In this document: positions 1-8,375 of the stretch, piece by piece | Layout of the letters: each line of letters begins with the position of its first letter | Numbering within the stretch: the first letter of the stretch is position 1 | Assembly (NCBI GenBank): GCA_936928855.1 | Contig: CAKZHZ010000060.1 | Location: 1-36,610 of the forward strand | From: an uncultured Polycyclovorans sp. | GTDB taxonomy: Bacteria; Pseudomonadota; Gammaproteobacteria; Nevskiales; Nevskiaceae | Direction of reading: 5' to 3' | DNA: 36,610 nt | Position numbers and translations under genes: made by a program | Notes under the pieces: model-generated | The model's input: only the letters and a program-made list of their open reading frames with translations | Database searches by the model: none | Told to the model about the DNA's origin: nothing

Positions 1-516
<516 letters not shown>

Positions 517-690
517 ATAACGCTCAAGCACTTCGGGATGATGAAAACATCCCGCAACGACAAGTCGTCAATGCATCTAGGCATTGAATCGCAGTGTTCG
601 AACAACAAACCAAATTTTGAGGTTACCCAGAAGCACGGGGTTCCGGATCAGATCCGGGATTTACAGTGATCAGGGTTCCCTCATACCAGT
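517..690 (+). other. 23S-5S internal transcribed spacer with three hairpins
   Basis: This spacer carries no tRNA gene. It contains three perfect short hairpins: CGGGATG/CATCCCG (534-540 with 548-554), TCAATGC/GCATTGA (568-574 with 581-587) and CCGGATC/GATCCGG (643-649 with 651-657). They are likely structural or RNase III processing elements of the rRNA transcript; that role is inferred from location. Confidence 0.75.
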
Positions 691-808
691 TTGCCTGGCG
701 GCTATAGCGAGTTGGACCCACCTGTTCCCATCCCGAACACAGAAGTGAAACGACTTAGCGCCGATGGTAGTGTGGCTTGCCCATGTGAGAGTAGGACACT
801 GCCAGGCT
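691..808 (+). rRNA. rrf: 5S ribosomal RNA
   Basis: The terminal helix is formed by TGCCTGGC at 692-699 and GCCAGGC at 801-807. The internal segments GAAGTGAAACG and GCCGATGGTAGTGTGG match the gammaproteobacterial 5S sequence. The gene lies directly downstream of 23S, as expected for an rrn operon. The ends are accurate to about two bases. Confidence 0.96.
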
Positions 809-820
809 TTTAGTACCCAA

Positions 821-855
821 CCCCCGGTCGGAAACGATCGGGGGTTTTTGTTTTT
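821..855 (+). terminator. Rho-independent terminator of the rRNA operon
   Basis: A ten-pair stem, CCCCCGGTCG (821-830) with CGATCGGGGG (835-844), closes a GAAA tetraloop and contains one G-U pair. It is followed by TTTTTGTTTTT. This is a textbook intrinsic terminator 13 nt after 5S. Confidence 0.93.
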
Positions 856-879
856 GGGCGGTCGGGATGGCATGGGCAT

Positions 880-916
880 AAGGACGAAACCCCGGAAGAT
901 CCGGGGTTTCGTCCTT
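880..916. terminator. Perfect 16-bp inverted repeat, probable terminator for the convergent tetR
   Basis: AAGGACGAAACCCCGG (880-895) pairs perfectly with 901-916 around a 5-nt loop AAGAT. It sits between the rRNA terminator and the 3' end of the minus-strand TetR gene. The U-tract is poor on both strands, so it could also be a transcription-insulating or mRNA-stabilising hairpin. The structure is seen; the role is inferred. Confidence 0.6.
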
Positions 917-940
917 GAGTCACTTGCACTGCACTGGTGA

Positions 941-1573
941 TCAGTAAGCGTAGGGCGGGTCGCCGCGGACGCCGTCCGCGAGAACGGTCATAACGGTGTC
1001 GATGATGTCATCGTCGGATTGTTGTGAATCCCAGTGGTTCTGGGCAAGGCCAACGAAGTGACCAACACCGATCATCATCCAGGTCAGCACTTGGGGATTG
1101 ACTGCTCGAAGCTCGCCGATGTCCATACTGCGGCCCAGACGCAGATGGTAGTCCGACGTCAAGGCTTCAAAGTACGCTCGAAACGCGCTCGGGTCGATCA
1201 ACTGGCATTCCTGGAGGATGCGATACAGTCCAGGGTGGCGTTTGGCGTATGCCAGGAACCGACGCAGGGCAGCTTTCTCCCCGGCAAGCACTCCGCTCTC
1301 TCGGGCTCGCGCCTCTGCCATGTCCTGTTGCATCCGCCGGCTGATTTGTCCCACCAGCATCTGGAAAATCTCTTCCTTGCTCTGGAAATACAGGTAGAAC
1401 GTGCCCTGACCGACCCCAGCGCGCTGGGTAATGGAGCTTACGGAGGTGGCATGGAATCCACGCTCTCCAAACTCTGATTCGGCGGCGCTCATCAATCGGC
1501 GTCGGGTCGCCACGCCGCGTGCAGTTGTCGGCATGCGTGGGGCCGTGGGAAGCGAGGGGCTGACCAGTGACAT
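941..1573 (-). CDS. TetR/AcrR family transcriptional regulator
   Basis: This 210-residue protein has an N-terminal TetR helix-turn-helix. It starts around TRRRLMSAAESEFGERGF, continues through the recognition helix region AGVGQGTFYLYFQSKEEIF, and is followed by a helical ligand domain. A second ATG 13 codons in (MPTTARG) may be the true start. The gene is divergent from the DUF456 gene, and a short inverted repeat lies just upstream of its start, so autoregulation and control of the neighbour are likely. The ligand is unknown. Confidence 0.9.
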   Translation of the reverse strand: MSLVSPSLPTAPRMPTTARGVATRRRLMSAAESEFGERGFHATSVSSITQRAGVGQGTFYLYFQSKEEIFQMLVGQISRRMQQDMAEARARESGVLAGEKAALRRFLAYAKRHPGLYRILQECQLIDPSAFRAYFEALTSDYHLRLGRSMDIGELRAVNPQVLTWMMIGVGHFVGLAQNHWDSQQSDDDIIDTVMTVLADGVRGDPPYAY

Positions 1574-1584
1574 GAGAAAGAACC

Positions 1585-1600
1585 TGTCGATTTTCCGACA
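1585..1600. promoter_or_regulatory. Candidate TetR operator (imperfect evidence)
   Basis: TGTCG-attttc-CGACA is a 5-bp inverted repeat 12 bp upstream of the minus-strand tetR start, in the divergent region with the DUF456 gene. The position fits an autoregulatory operator. The short arms make a chance occurrence possible. Confidence 0.35.
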
Positions 1601-1731
1601 CCAGTGTGCGCCGCCCGCACCGAGGCGGACATCGGTCTTTATTTCGTCAGCGTGTCAGCGATGTTCGACGTGCAGGGGAAATGTTGCCGCTTGCGATTAC
1701 ACTGCCACGCCACCTGCTGGAGGCGGTTCAG

Positions 1732-2214
1732 ATGACGACACTGTTGTGGTTGCTTGCGCTATTGCTGGTTCTGGTGGGCCTTGCTGGGGCCGTGCTGCCG
1801 GTGTTGCCGGGCGTTCCAATGGTGTTCATCGGGCTTTGGTTAGCGGCCTGGATTGAAGACTACACCCGGATAGGAGCATGGACCCTCGGTCTTCTCGGGG
1901 CGTTGACGCTCCTGTCCATCATCGTGGACTTTCTCGCCAGTGCCCTCGGCGCCAAGCGGGTGGGCGCCAGTCCCAGGGCGGTATGGGGCGCCATGGTTGG
2001 TTCGGTGGTTGGCATCTTTTTCGGGCTGCCAGGGCTGCTGATCGGACCGTTTGCAGGCGCCGTGCTGGGCGAGCTGACCGCCCGGGGGGGATGGGCACAG
2101 GCAGCGGAGGTCGGAATGGCGACCTGGATGGGTTTGTTATTGGGGACGCTGGCCAAGCTGGCGCTGTCGCTGACAATGATCGGATTGTTCGCGCTGGCCT
2201 ATTGGATCAACTGA
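1732..2214 (+). CDS. DUF456 family membrane protein
   Basis: The chosen start ATG at 1732 has GGAGG at 1719-1723, eight bases upstream, giving a 160-residue protein beginning MTTLLWLLALLLVLVG. Longer in-frame starts at 1606 and 1681 add an unlikely polar leader. The protein is almost wholly hydrophobic, with about four to five membrane segments and the glycine-rich loops typical of DUF456 (LPGVPMVFIG, FFGLPGLLIGPFAGA). The function of the family is unknown. It is divergent from the TetR gene and its 3' end faces the transglycosylase gene with only 15 bp between. Confidence 0.85.
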   Translation: MTTLLWLLALLLVLVGLAGAVLPVLPGVPMVFIGLWLAAWIEDYTRIGAWTLGLLGALTLLSIIVDFLASALGAKRVGASPRAVWGAMVGSVVGIFFGLPGLLIGPFAGAVLGELTARGGWAQAAEVGMATWMGLLLGTLAKLALSLTMIGLFALAYWIN

Positions 2215-2229
2215 CAATCTGGCCGTATC

Positions 2230-3738
2230 TCAGCCGGGGATTTTCAGTCGCTGACCGGGGTGAATCATGTGGCGGTCATCCAGGTTGTTCTGTCGTGCGA
2301 GGGCGCTGACGGTCACGCCATACCGCCGAGCGATGGCGGACAGGGTTTGGCCTGAGCGCACGGTATGGATACGCAGGCTGACTTTGCGAAGACCGCTTGG
2401 TGCCCCCGCCTGTGGCGGGATCTTCAGCTTCTGGCCAATCCGGATGCGGGAGACATCTGCGATGTTGTTGGTGCGGGCGACGGCACTCAGGGTTACGCCG
2501 TAGCGACGAGCAATCGGCCCGAGGGCTTCGCCTTTGCGTACGGTATGGTAACGGTAGTAGGCACGTTGGCGGTCCGCCCGCTGATCGGATGACAGCATGG
2601 CGTACTGTTGTTGAAACTGTGGTGATGTCCCGGCCGGAAGACGCAAGCGGTGACCCTTGGGGACCCATAGCTGCCCGCGATACACCGCTTCGCTATAGGC
2701 GGGATTGAGCTGTCGCAGAGTCTGGGTGTCGGTCCCGCCCAGGCCGGCAAGTGTCGCGAAGGGCACGAAGTGGGAGACCTCCACCTCATCAAAGGCCAGG
2801 GGGGCGCGAGGCTGCAGGTCAGGGAAGAACCGGGCCCGTTCGGCCTCGATATCTGCCACCGCCAGGAATTCCGCATAGAAGTTGCGCGAGGCAAAGCCGA
2901 AGCGAGGATGCTCATAACGTTCGATGAGGTCCATCAGCGACACGCCTTTGACGGCCTGCAGGCCACGCGCGACGCCGTTCCGGCCATGGTTGTAAGCGGT
3001 CAGGGCGAGAGGCCAGCTGCCCAGCATGGCGTAGTCATCGCGCAGGTGCCGTGCGGCGCCGTCGGTTGAGGTCCAGGGGTCCCGGCGGTCGTCGATGACA
3101 TCGTCCAATCGCATGTAGATCCGTGCGGAACTTGGCATGAACTGCCACAGCCCGGCCGCGCCAACCTTCGAGTAGGCCTCGACATTGAAGCTCGACTCCA
3201 GCAGCGGAAGCCTGGTGAGCTTGAGCGGCAGTGCGTACCGGCGGAAGGTGTTCTCCATCGTGGGCAGGTATTGACCGGCGATCTCAAGGGCCTTGCCGGT
3301 GCGCTCCTTGATCCCCCTCTGAGCCCTCAGCGTATCGGCCGCCTTGCGGAAGCGGTCGTCTCCGGGGATGCCTTGGAAACGGTCGAACAGGGCGCGATCA
3401 GCCCCTGACAATCGGGCCGGTACCTGACGGTGCTGGTGCACCCGAAGCAGCGCCGCCTTCATCTTCCGTTTAGCCGCTTCTTCGCGGTCCCGACGGACGG
3501 TGGCTGGTAGGTCTTCCGGAAAGTGCAACACCTCCAGGACCACCTGTGGGTATTCGGCGGCATGCACGATGCTGTCTTGGGTGGAGTATCGCCCAAATAC
3601 GTCGGTCCAGAACGCCACCACCGGTTCCAGTGCGGGATACCGGGGGAACGCTTCGTCGGCTCGCGCGGTGAAGCTGCAGACGGCCGACAACATCAGGGCA
3701 GCGCTACAAAGGGAGAGGCTCCGGCGTGACGCGATCAT
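2230..3738 (-). CDS. mltD: Membrane-bound/periplasmic lytic murein transglycosylase, MltD-like, with two LysM repeats
   Basis: The 502-residue protein begins with a signal peptide (cleavage probably after ARA near residue 27). A lytic transglycosylase (SLT) domain spans about 165-290. The catalytic glutamate is Glu181 in LPLLESSFN, followed by GLWQFMPSSAR (196-206) and LTAYNHG (246-252). Two C-terminal LysM repeats bind peptidoglycan (about 398-441 and 457-501). It would cleave the glycan strand to 1,6-anhydromuropeptides in the periplasm. No clear lipobox is seen, unlike E. coli MltD. The start has a strong GGAAGGAAG ribosome binding site. It is transcribed alone and divergently from the peptidase gene. 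Confidence 0.93.
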   Translation of the reverse strand: MIASRRSLSLCSAALMLSAVCSFTARADEAFPRYPALEPVVAFWTDVFGRYSTQDSIVHAAEYPQVVLEVLHFPEDLPATVRRDREEAAKRKMKAALLRVHQHRQVPARLSGADRALFDRFQGIPGDDRFRKAADTLRAQRGIKERTGKALEIAGQYLPTMENTFRRYALPLKLTRLPLLESSFNVEAYSKVGAAGLWQFMPSSARIYMRLDDVIDDRRDPWTSTDGAARHLRDDYAMLGSWPLALTAYNHGRNGVARGLQAVKGVSLMDLIERYEHPRFGFASRNFYAEFLAVADIEAERARFFPDLQPRAPLAFDEVEVSHFVPFATLAGLGGTDTQTLRQLNPAYSEAVYRGQLWVPKGHRLRLPAGTSPQFQQQYAMLSSDQRADRQRAYYRYHTVRKGEALGPIARRYGVTLSAVARTNNIADVSRIRIGQKLKIPPQAGAPSGLRKVSLRIHTVRSGQTLSAIARRYGVTVSALARQNNLDDRHMIHPGQRLKIPG

Positions 3739-3852
3739 CGACTTCCTTCCGTGGGCGGCAGATCGCCGACGATACTAAGGAGCCGGTCGGTCCAACGCAA
3801 CGCGTTTCTGATTAGGCTAGGGTTCGGATTCACTTCTTGAGGTCATTGCTGT

Positions 3853-4815
3853 ATGCCGAACCGCGTTCCGCAACTGTACCCCCCGCTCGAACCCTATGCG
3901 ACGCACCGCCTTGTCGTATCAGGCTTGCACACGCTGTATGTGGAGGAGTCGGGAAACCCCGACGGGCAGCCGGTGGTGTTCGTCCATGGCGGGCCGGGCG
4001 GCGGTTGCGAGCCCTGGTATCGCCAGTTCTTTGATCCGCGGCGCTACCGCATCGTGCTGTTTGACCAGCGCGGCTGTGGGCGCTCTACGCCACATGCGGA
4101 ACTGCGCGAGAACACCACCTGGGATCTGGTGGCCGACATGGAGCGGATTCGCGAGCATTTGGGTATCGAGCGTTGGGTGCTGTTCGGCGGTTCCTGGGGC
4201 TCCACGCTGTCGCTGACCTATGCGGAAACACATCCCGAGCGGGTGATCGGGTTGATTCTGCGTGGCATCTTTCTGTTGCGGCGTGCGGAGATCGAGTGGT
4301 TCTATCAATCTGGGGCAAGCTGGTTTTTCCCAGAGCCGTGGGAGGCCTATCTCGCCGAGATTCCCGTTTCGGAACGCGACGACATGGTGTCGGCCTACTA
4401 TCGGAGGCTGACTCACGACGACGCTGCGGTGCGGCGCGCCGCCGCCCGGGCCTGGAGCATGTGGGAGGGGGCTACCAGCAAGCTGGTGCCGTCGGCGGCG
4501 GCGACACGGCGCTTTGGCGAAGATCATTTCGCCGAAGCCTTTGCCCGCATCGAGTGCCACTATTTTCACCACCGCGGTTTCTTCGATCGCGATGATCACC
4601 TGCTGGCCAACGTCGGTCGTATCCGCCACCTGCCGGGGGTCATCGTGCAGGGGCGTTACGACGTGGTGTGCCCGTTACGGTCGTCATGGGAACTGCACCG
4701 CGCCTGGCCGGAGGCGCGATGGGTGGTGGTACCGGACGCCGGGCATGCGGCCAGCGAGCCCGGCACGCTGGCCGCCTTGATGGAAGCCACCCAGCAGTTC
4801 GCCAGTCTTCCCTGA
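3853..4815 (+). CDS. pip: Prolyl iminopeptidase (proline aminopeptidase)
   Basis: This 320-residue cytoplasmic alpha/beta hydrolase of peptidase family S33 removes N-terminal proline from peptides. It shows the oxyanion motif HGGPGGG (45-51), DQRGCGRS (71-78), and the nucleophile elbow GGSWGS with Ser114. Asp270 (GRYDVVCP) and His298 (DAGHAA) complete the triad. Length and the SGNPDG and LRGIFLLRR signatures match the Proteobacterial Pip family. The ATG at 3853 has GAGG about 11 bases upstream. The gene ends one base before the convergent thioesterase gene. Confidence 0.95.
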   Translation: MPNRVPQLYPPLEPYATHRLVVSGLHTLYVEESGNPDGQPVVFVHGGPGGGCEPWYRQFFDPRRYRIVLFDQRGCGRSTPHAELRENTTWDLVADMERIREHLGIERWVLFGGSWGSTLSLTYAETHPERVIGLILRGIFLLRRAEIEWFYQSGASWFFPEPWEAYLAEIPVSERDDMVSAYYRRLTHDDAAVRRAAARAWSMWEGATSKLVPSAAATRRFGEDHFAEAFARIECHYFHHRGFFDRDDHLLANVGRIRHLPGVIVQGRYDVVCPLRSSWELHRAWPEARWVVVPDAGHAASEPGTLAALMEATQQFASLP

Positions 4816-4816
4816 T

Positions 4817-5338
4817 TCAGGCCTCGTGTCGCCGAAGCTGTTTCAGGTCGGCGGCATGACGCAGGCGCATCTCGCGCCGCAGCTGGGCTTCCTCGAAGCG
4901 TTGCTCGGCACGGGCGTCATCCGGAGTCAGGGGCGCCACCGGGCGCGGGCGTCCTTCCGTATCGGTCGCGACGAAGGTGAGGTAAGCCGCCAGGATGTCT
5001 CGGCGCTGGTGGCCGCAGCCGTCCACGGCCTCGACCGTGCACCCCACCTCCATGGAGGTGCCCCAGGCACGGTTGACCATGGCATTGAAAATCAGCACGT
5101 CGCCGCGGCGGGCGGGCGCGATGAAATGCACCGCATCCATGCCCACCGTGACGCATACGCCATCGGCATGCCGGTCAGCGACCACTGCGCAGTAGCGGTC
5201 CATCAATGCCAGGATTTGTCCGCCGAACACCGTGCCGTTGGCGTTCAGGTCGTTGGGGAACACCATGTAGACCTGCTCTCGGACAGCGGAATCTCCCGGA
5301 CGCTTGGCGGGCAGTCCCATAGGCGGTTCAGCGGACAT
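4817..5338 (-). CDS. Acyl-CoA thioesterase, YciA/BACH-type hotdog protein
   Basis: This 173-residue single-hotdog protein has the family signature PNDLNANGTVFGGQILALMD (residues about 28-47), with the conserved Asn and Asp of acyl-CoA hydrolases, and AVHFIAPARRGDV at about 69-81. It hydrolyses acyl-CoA to free acid and CoA in the cytoplasm; chain-length preference cannot be read from sequence. It overlaps the upstream LolA-like gene by 11 bp and is the last gene of the tetR operon. A charged Arg/Glu-rich C-terminal tail extends past the hotdog. Confidence 0.9.
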   Translation of the reverse strand: MSAEPPMGLPAKRPGDSAVREQVYMVFPNDLNANGTVFGGQILALMDRYCAVVADRHADGVCVTVGMDAVHFIAPARRGDVLIFNAMVNRAWGTSMEVGCTVEAVDGCGHQRRDILAAYLTFVATDTEGRPRPVAPLTPDDARAEQRFEEAQLRREMRLRHAADLKQLRRHEA

Positions 5339-6113
5339 TGGCGAGGCTGTTTTCGTCGAAGTCGCGGTCGCTCAAGCCGACGTCGAAGGCATAGTCGGCG
5401 AATCGCAGGGTGGTGGATTTTCCGGTGATGTGATTGACCATATCCAGCTGCCGGGGACGCCAGTGCCGGTCGAGGAACTGTTGGTATTCACCGGCGGTGA
5501 GCGTTTTCAGCAGTTCGCCCTTGCGGTCGTAGAAGGTGACCTTGCGCAGCAGCAGCTCGGCCTGATCGAGCCAGACGACTTGCTTGGAGTATCCGGAGTT
5601 CTGGTCCTTGGGGATCCGCTGCAGGACATGCATGTCGGTACCCTCGACGGTTTCGTCGCGTAGCCAGGTGAAGTCGTACTTTGCGATCTCCTGCCCGCCG
5701 AGATCTTCATAGGCAAACTCGCTGCCCATGAAGGACCCGCTTTGCCCGGAGCTGGCAATGCGTTTCACGCGGCGCAGGGCGGGGAGATAGAGCCACCGAT
5801 CGTCATCTCCCTCGGTGTGCGCGTGCGTGAGAAGCGCCGTGCCGGCCACGTCCCGCGGCTCATCAAACACCACCAGGGATTTATCGCCGTCATCGGCGAC
5901 CTCCAGCGTGCGGCTGCGGAGGGTGCGCACGGCCTCATCCCCGTTGCGGTTTCGCAGCACCATGGTCATGGTGGATTCGGTGCTGCCATAGCCCTCATCG
6001 CGTTGTTCGGCCTCGGTTGCGATGGCCAGCCCTTTTTCCTCCGGGGTCTGGGCATGGGTGGCGGACGCACAGACCAGGGCGGCCGCCGCAATGAGGTATC
6101 GGTGATTCATCAT
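5328..6113 (-). CDS. Periplasmic outer-membrane lipoprotein-sorting (LolA-like) protein
   Basis: The 261-residue protein has a signal peptide (MMNHRYLIAAAALVCASATHA) and a LolA-like beta fold of the type annotated outer membrane lipoprotein-sorting protein (PF17131). Recognisable features are RWLYLPALRRVKRI, the GSFMGSEFAYEDL segment, and the C-terminal FDVGLSDRDFDENSLANV. Such proteins usually sit beside RND/MMPL exporters and carry lipids through the periplasm, but no exporter is present here. The gene overlaps tetR by 4 bp upstream and the thioesterase by 11 bp downstream, so the three are one translation-coupled operon. Confidence 0.88.
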   Translation of the reverse strand: MMNHRYLIAAAALVCASATHAQTPEEKGLAIATEAEQRDEGYGSTESTMTMVLRNRNGDEAVRTLRSRTLEVADDGDKSLVVFDEPRDVAGTALLTHAHTEGDDDRWLYLPALRRVKRIASSGQSGSFMGSEFAYEDLGGQEIAKYDFTWLRDETVEGTDMHVLQRIPKDQNSGYSKQVVWLDQAELLLRKVTFYDRKGELLKTLTAGEYQQFLDRHWRPRQLDMVNHITGKSTTLRFADYAFDVGLSDRDFDENSLANVR

Positions 6114-6724
6114 GAACTCCGTTGTGGCTTGAGTGATTGCAGGTAGTCGATCAGGCCGCGCATGGCCGCCTGAAGAAAGTCGGCGCCGCGGACGTTGCCG
6201 GCCAGTCCGCCGCTGCCTTCGATGGCGCTGAGGATAAAGGCTGCCGCATCTTCGGGGTCGACATCGCGGCGCACCGTTCCGGCGGACTGGCCCTGGCGCA
6301 GACCGGTGACGATGCCGCGGTACCAGTCATCGATCACCGCTTGGAGTCGCTCCAGGAACGCCGGGGGTTCGTCGCGGAGTTCGTGCAGCAGGCTGGTCAG
6401 CGGGCAGCCGCTGCCGGCAACCTGCTCGCAGCGCTCGGCGGTGAGTTGGCGGCACAGCTCGATGGCGGCGCCGACCACGTCGGGCGCCCCCAGCACCGGG
6501 CGCCAGGTTGCCTCGATCCAGGGGCGCAGCCGCTCTTCGATGACGGCGTGCCCGAGATCGGCCTTGCTGCGGAAGTGATGGTAAAGCGCGCCTTTGGTCA
6601 GGCCCAGCCGGTCCAGCAGGACGTCCAGCCGCATGGCGCGGTAGCCCTGTCGGTAGAGCTCATCGAAGGCGGCATCCAACAGCAGGTTTCGGGTGTGATC
6701 AGCGGAGCGGCGAGCGGCCGTCAT
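6110..6724 (-). CDS. TetR family transcriptional regulator
   Basis: This 204-residue TetR protein has its helix-turn-helix at about 10-55 (AAFDELYRQGYRAMRLDVLL, then KGALYHHFRSKADL) and a C-terminal ligand domain containing GSGCPLTSLLHELRDEPPAF. That pattern is seen in repressors of the AcuR/DhaR-like group. It is first in the operon with the LolA-like and thioesterase genes. A perfect 18-bp palindrome lies 16 bp upstream of its start, so it most likely represses its own operon and may also influence the divergent mgtE-like gene. The inducer is unknown, perhaps an acyl compound given the partners. Confidence 0.92.
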   Translation of the reverse strand: MTAARRSADHTRNLLLDAAFDELYRQGYRAMRLDVLLDRLGLTKGALYHHFRSKADLGHAVIEERLRPWIEATWRPVLGAPDVVGAAIELCRQLTAERCEQVAGSGCPLTSLLHELRDEPPAFLERLQAVIDDWYRGIVTGLRQGQSAGTVRRDVDPEDAAAFILSAIEGSGGLAGNVRGADFLQAAMRGLIDYLQSLKPQRSS

Positions 6725-6740
6725 GTCCAGGACTCGGTCA

Positions 6741-6758
6741 ACATACTCATGAGTATGT
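6741..6758. promoter_or_regulatory. TetR operator palindrome
   Basis: ACATACTCATGAGTATGT is a perfect 9+9 inverted repeat placed 16 bp before the minus-strand tetR start and 49 bp before the plus-strand mgtE-like gene. Size, perfection and position match an autoregulatory TetR site. Binding is inferred. Confidence 0.8.
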
Positions 6759-6807
6759 CGGTTCGCCGGTGACTGTCAATCCCGCATAATCGGACATCGC
6801 CGCCAGG

Positions 6808-7989
6808 ATGAGACCGATCATGACGCCCTCTGCTTCGGATGCGCCCGCCACCCTGTTGCGCGAAGTCCGTTCCCGGGTGCCGGTAGATGCGGCGGCATTG
6901 CTGGCGCAGGCCACGCCGGAAGACATCGAGGCAGTGCTGCGGGCCTTGCCGCCGGACTTCGCTGCCCGGATTGCCGCCCACCTGCCCGGCGCTGCCGATG
7001 ATATGCCGGAGATCGACAGCGATGCCCGCATCGAGGCGTTGATGGCGCCAGCGGTGGGCATGTTGCCGCCGAACACCACGGTTGCCGGGGCGGTGGACTG
7101 GCTGTCGCGCTGCCCCGAAGTGGCCGATGTCACCTACCTGTACGTGGTGGCCGAGGACCGGCGGCTCCTGGGCATGGTGGTGATGCGGGATCTGCTGTTG
7201 GCGCGTCCCGGACAGCAACTGTCCGACGTGATGCTGCACGATCCGTTTCACTTCACGCCGCAGATGGACATCGGAGATGCCATCCGTGCTGCTGTCAGTC
7301 GGCATTACCCGGTCTACCCGGTTTGTGACGACAGTGGGCGCCTGGTCGGCTTGGTGCGGGGCTGGCAGCTGTTTGAGCGCCAGGTCATCGAAATTTCCGC
7401 GCAGAGCGGGACCATGGTCGGCCTGGACAAGGAAGAGCGGTTGACGACGCCATTCTGGCAGGCGTTCCGCCGCCGCCATCCCTGGCTGCAAGTTAATCTG
7501 ATGACGGCCTTCCTGGCGGCGTTCGTGGTGGGTGTGTTCGAGGACACCATCGCGCGGACGGTGGCACTGGCGGCCTTTCTGCCAGTGCTTGCCGGGCAGA
7601 GCGGCAACAGTGGGTGTCAGACCCTAGCGATCACCCTGCGCGGGGTCACCTTGGGGGATCTTCGCACCGTCCCGGTGCGGGTCCTGTTGCGCAAGGAAAT
7701 TCTCATGGGGGCACTCAACGGGGTGCTGACCGGCGTGGTCGCTGCGGTTGCCATGTGGTGGTTTGCCTCAGACGCACCGGACCAGCGCGGCGCGCTGGCG
7801 CTGGTGATCCTTCTGGCAATGTCCGGCGCCTGCGCCCTGTCCGGCCTGTTCGGTGTGCTGGTGCCCTTGACCCTGCGTCGTTTTGGCGCCGATCCCGCGA
7901 CGGCGTCCAGCATCTTTCTCACCACCGGCACCGATATCGCGGGCATGGGGCTGATGCTGTTCCTGGCCACGTTGCTGGTGGCGGGCTGA
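6808..7989 (+). CDS. mgtE: MgtE-like magnesium transporter with short N-terminal domain
   Basis: The 393-residue protein has a short helical N domain (about 1-75), a CBS pair (about 77-190) and a five-helix membrane domain (about 230-393). MgtE hallmarks are FLPVLAGQSGNSGCQT (257-272) and TTGTDIAG, whose Asp376 matches the pore aspartate of the family. It would import Mg2+, gated by Mg2+ binding to the cytosolic domains. The N domain is clearly shorter than in standard ~450-residue MgtE. An alternative start ATG at 6820 has better spacing to AGGA, because at 6808 the AGG abuts the ATG. Confidence 0.9.
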   Translation: MRPIMTPSASDAPATLLREVRSRVPVDAAALLAQATPEDIEAVLRALPPDFAARIAAHLPGAADDMPEIDSDARIEALMAPAVGMLPPNTTVAGAVDWLSRCPEVADVTYLYVVAEDRRLLGMVVMRDLLLARPGQQLSDVMLHDPFHFTPQMDIGDAIRAAVSRHYPVYPVCDDSGRLVGLVRGWQLFERQVIEISAQSGTMVGLDKEERLTTPFWQAFRRRHPWLQVNLMTAFLAAFVVGVFEDTIARTVALAAFLPVLAGQSGNSGCQTLAITLRGVTLGDLRTVPVRVLLRKEILMGALNGVLTGVVAAVAMWWFASDAPDQRGALALVILLAMSGACALSGLFGVLVPLTLRRFGADPATASSIFLTTGTDIAGMGLMLFLATLLVAG

Positions 7990-8006
7990 GAGCGGGAGCG
8001 CCGTTG

Positions 8007-8375
8007 ATGTCCGAGCTCAACGATCCGCGGGTCCTGTTCGCCGCCGAACGCACCCTGATGGCGTGGACCCGCACCGCCATTGCCCTGATGGCGTTCGGTT
8101 TCGTGGTGGAGCGCTTCGGCTTGTTCGAGTTCTGGCTGCACGATCAGGGTGCAGCGGCGGCCACCCCCACGGTCACCCAGGCCACCGGCATCGCCTTTGT
8201 CCTGCTGGGCGTCGCGGTCAGTTTGCTGTCGGTAGTGCAGTATCGCCGGGTGCTGCGGCAATTGCGTCCGCCGGAGTTTCCCCGGGGGTATTGGGTCTCG
8301 TTGGCGGTGGCGGTCAACCTGCTGGTGGCGCTCGCCGGGCTGCTACTGGGGGCGCATCTGGTGGGGGTGCTTTGA
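8007..8375 (+). CDS. DUF202 family inner-membrane protein
   Basis: This 122-residue protein opens with the DUF202 signature DPRVLFAAERTLMAWTRTAIALMAFGF. It has three predicted membrane helices, the last two separated by a basic loop (QYRRVLRQLRPPEFPRG). The function of the family (YidH-like) is unknown. It lies 17 bp after mgtE and its stop overlaps the TTG start of the next permease gene, so co-expression is likely. Confidence 0.9.
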   Translation: MSELNDPRVLFAAERTLMAWTRTAIALMAFGFVVERFGLFEFWLHDQGAAAATPTVTQATGIAFVLLGVAVSLLSVVQYRRVLRQLRPPEFPRGYWVSLAVAVNLLVALAGLLLGAHLVGVL

